Part shown: in pieces, positions 62,882 to 64,000 of the stretch
How positions within the stretch are numbered: position 1 is the stretch's first letter
Layout of the letters: every line of letters starts with the position of its first letter
DNA from: Lacrimispora sp. BS-2
Lineage (GTDB): Bacteria > Bacillota > Clostridia > Lachnospirales > Lachnospiraceae
Direction of reading: 5' to 3'
Length of the DNA stretch: 64,000 nucleotides
Assembly (NCBI RefSeq): GCF_040207125.1
Contig: NZ_CP157940.1
Span: 1,922,001-1,986,000, forward strand
Translations under genes and position numbers: made by a program
The notes under the pieces: generated by a model
Database searches by the model: none
Seen by the model: only the letters and a program-made list of their open reading frames with translations
What the model was told of the DNA's origin: nothing

Positions 62882-64000
62882 TCAGCCCTTGCAAAACCCT
62901 TCGTAACAATCACCAAAATAATCTTTCATACCAATGACCCGGCCGTTTTCCATATAGACCCGGGGGACCCGTTTGCCCATATGGCAGACAATTTCATAAT
63001 GAAAGCCCCCACCGGCCCTGGCAAGGTCTTCTACCGTAATCTCTTCCGTTCCCTGCCTGCCGATCAAAACCACCTCATCCTCTTCTTCTGCGGCCTTTAT
63101 TCCAGTCACATCCACCATGAACTGGTCCATGCACACACGCCCTAATATCCTGGCACGCTGTCCCCTTATAAGCACTTCCCCTTTTCCGGAAAGATTCCTT
63201 GGATAGCCGTCCCCATATCCTACGGGAATCGTGGCGATTGTCATCTCCCGGTCAGAGGTAAAGGTCCCCCCATAGCTTACGGAAGTTCCAGGCTCAATTT
63301 TTTTCACGTAAGAAATAAAGCTTTTCAATTCCATTGCCGGTTTAAGTCTTACCGTGTCCCTGTCAACCTCTCCTGACGGATAAATGCCGTAAATGGATAT
63401 CCCGGCCCGCACCGCATGAAAGTTGGCATGCTGTATATCCAGGATTCCGGCACTGTTAGAGCAGTGAAGGACAGGGATCTCCACCCCCCGGTCAGAAAGC
63501 ATGGTCACGAATTTCTGATACCTTTCCATCTGTTTATCTGTGGCTGTCTTATCCCTTTCATCTGCCTTTGCAAAATGAGTGAACAGCCCTTCCACTTCAA
63601 TTCCAGGAAGGCCGCAGATTTTTACTGCTTCCTCTGCAGCTTCCTCTGTGACAGGATATCCGATCCTGCTCATACCCGTATCCAGCGCCAGATGTACCAC
63701 TGCCTTTTTCCCCGCTTTTTCCGCCAAAGCAGAAAGACGCTCTGCCCGTTTAAGCTGAAATATGGAGGAGCTGATTCCATATTCCACTAAAAGGCCGTAT
63801 CCATCATATGGCACAACTCCCAGAACCAGAATAGGCTTTCTGATCCCGTGTTTTCTTAAAATCACACCTTCTTCCACGGTGGCCACCGCATATCCCCACA
63901 CATAGGAATCTATGGCCCAGGCTACCGGAACCGCTCCGTGGCCGTATCCGTCAGATTTTACTACGCCGATCATCCTGGTCCCTTCCTTAAGATTCGCCTT
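62882..64000 (-). CDS. alr: Alanine racemase, 5' end outside the window
   Basis: The PLP enzyme makes D-alanine for peptidoglycan. The window edge cuts the gene; the visible frame reads KANLKEGTRMIGVVKSDGYG with the PLP Lys of VVKSDGYGHG, then HLALDTGMSRIGYP, VLHCSNSAGILD, AGISIYGIYP, VSYGGTFTSDREMTIATIPV, the catalytic Tyr in GYGDGYPRNLSG and VCMDQFMVDVTG. The ATG at 63973 is internal and not the true start. Confidence 0.95.
   Translation of the reverse strand, partial: KANLKEGTRMIGVVKSDGYGHGAVPVAWAIDSYVWGYAVATVEEGVILRKHGIRKPILVLGVVPYDGYGLLVEYGISSSIFQLKRAERLSALAEKAGKKAVVHLALDTGMSRIGYPVTEEAAEEAVKICGLPGIEVEGLFTHFAKADERDKTATDKQMERYQKFVTMLSDRGVEIPVLHCSNSAGILDIQHANFHAVRAGISIYGIYPSGEVDRDTVRLKPAMELKSFISYVKKIEPGTSVSYGGTFTSDREMTIATIPVGYGDGYPRNLSGKGEVLIRGQRARILGRVCMDQFMVDVTGIKAAEEEDEVVLIGRQGTEEITVEDLARAGGGFHYEIVCHMGKRVPRVYMENGRVIGMKDYFGDCYEGFCKG

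Overview
The window looks like a chromosome segment of a low-to-moderate GC anaerobic Firmicute, most likely a Lachnospiraceae clostridium of the Lacrimispora / Clostridium saccharolyticum type. This is inferred from remembered family resemblance of the proteins, Firmicute-type AGGAGG ribosome binding sites, a PyrK-type dihydroorotate dehydrogenase, an H+/Na+-pyrophosphatase, rubredoxin and uronate genes; no search was run.

Layout. (1) Positions 1 to about 19,430 are an accessory region. It starts with an IS66 transposase cut by a complete IS21 element (369-3114, 5-bp target duplication). An AT-rich cluster of small secreted or membrane proteins of unknown function follows (4203-6695), containing one gene with two in-frame stops. 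Next comes an IS66 element whose terminal repeat was hit by an ISL3 element (7137-8975, 21-bp perfect inverted repeats, 8-bp duplication), then a second intact IS66 (11528-14196, 8-bp duplication). A secreted beta-helix/Ig-like protein follows, and then a decayed prophage remnant (about 15.9-19.4 kb) that ends in a frameshifted tyrosine integrase lying 85 bp from the 3' end of the tmRNA gene. The tmRNA 3' end is the probable attachment site.

(2) From the tmRNA (19,514-19,853, minus) to the right edge the sequence is core chromosome with densely packed genes, mostly on the minus strand: NADH oxidase, class I ribonucleotide reductase nrdA-nrdB, an unidentified structured RNA with its own terminator (25,087-25,384), tRNA-dihydrouridine synthase, cell-wall amidase, membrane pyrophosphatase, rubredoxin, a uronate operon (uxuA-uxuB-ArsC-like-kdgF) with a GntR regulator and matched operator palindromes, a DUF4914 P-loop protein, arsenate reductase, a pentapeptide protein, an AraC regulator, purE-purM-purN-purD, a chemoreceptor, an M29 peptidase, VanZ and DUF6142 membrane proteins, pyrF-pyrK-pyrD-pyrE, a CIRCE-controlled small heat-shock protein, nitroreductase, oligoendopeptidase F, two GNAT enzymes, a PocR-domain chemoreceptor-like protein, YebC, a CNNM/CorC protein, a MazF toxin with no visible antitoxin, and the 3' part of alanine racemase.

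How it fits together. The core genes cover nucleotide synthesis (pur, pyr, nrd), glucuronate/galacturonate use (KdgF opens unsaturated uronate, UxuB/UxuA feed 2-keto-3-deoxygluconate), oxygen and arsenate defence, and envelope maintenance. The most interesting unexplained items are the structured RNA upstream of nrdA, two kinds of tandem structured repeats (49.65-49.80 kb and 57.30-57.49 kb), a three-copy dispersed hairpin repeat, the IS-flanked secreted-protein cluster, and the DUF4914 protein. No CRISPR array, rRNA or tRNA gene was seen.
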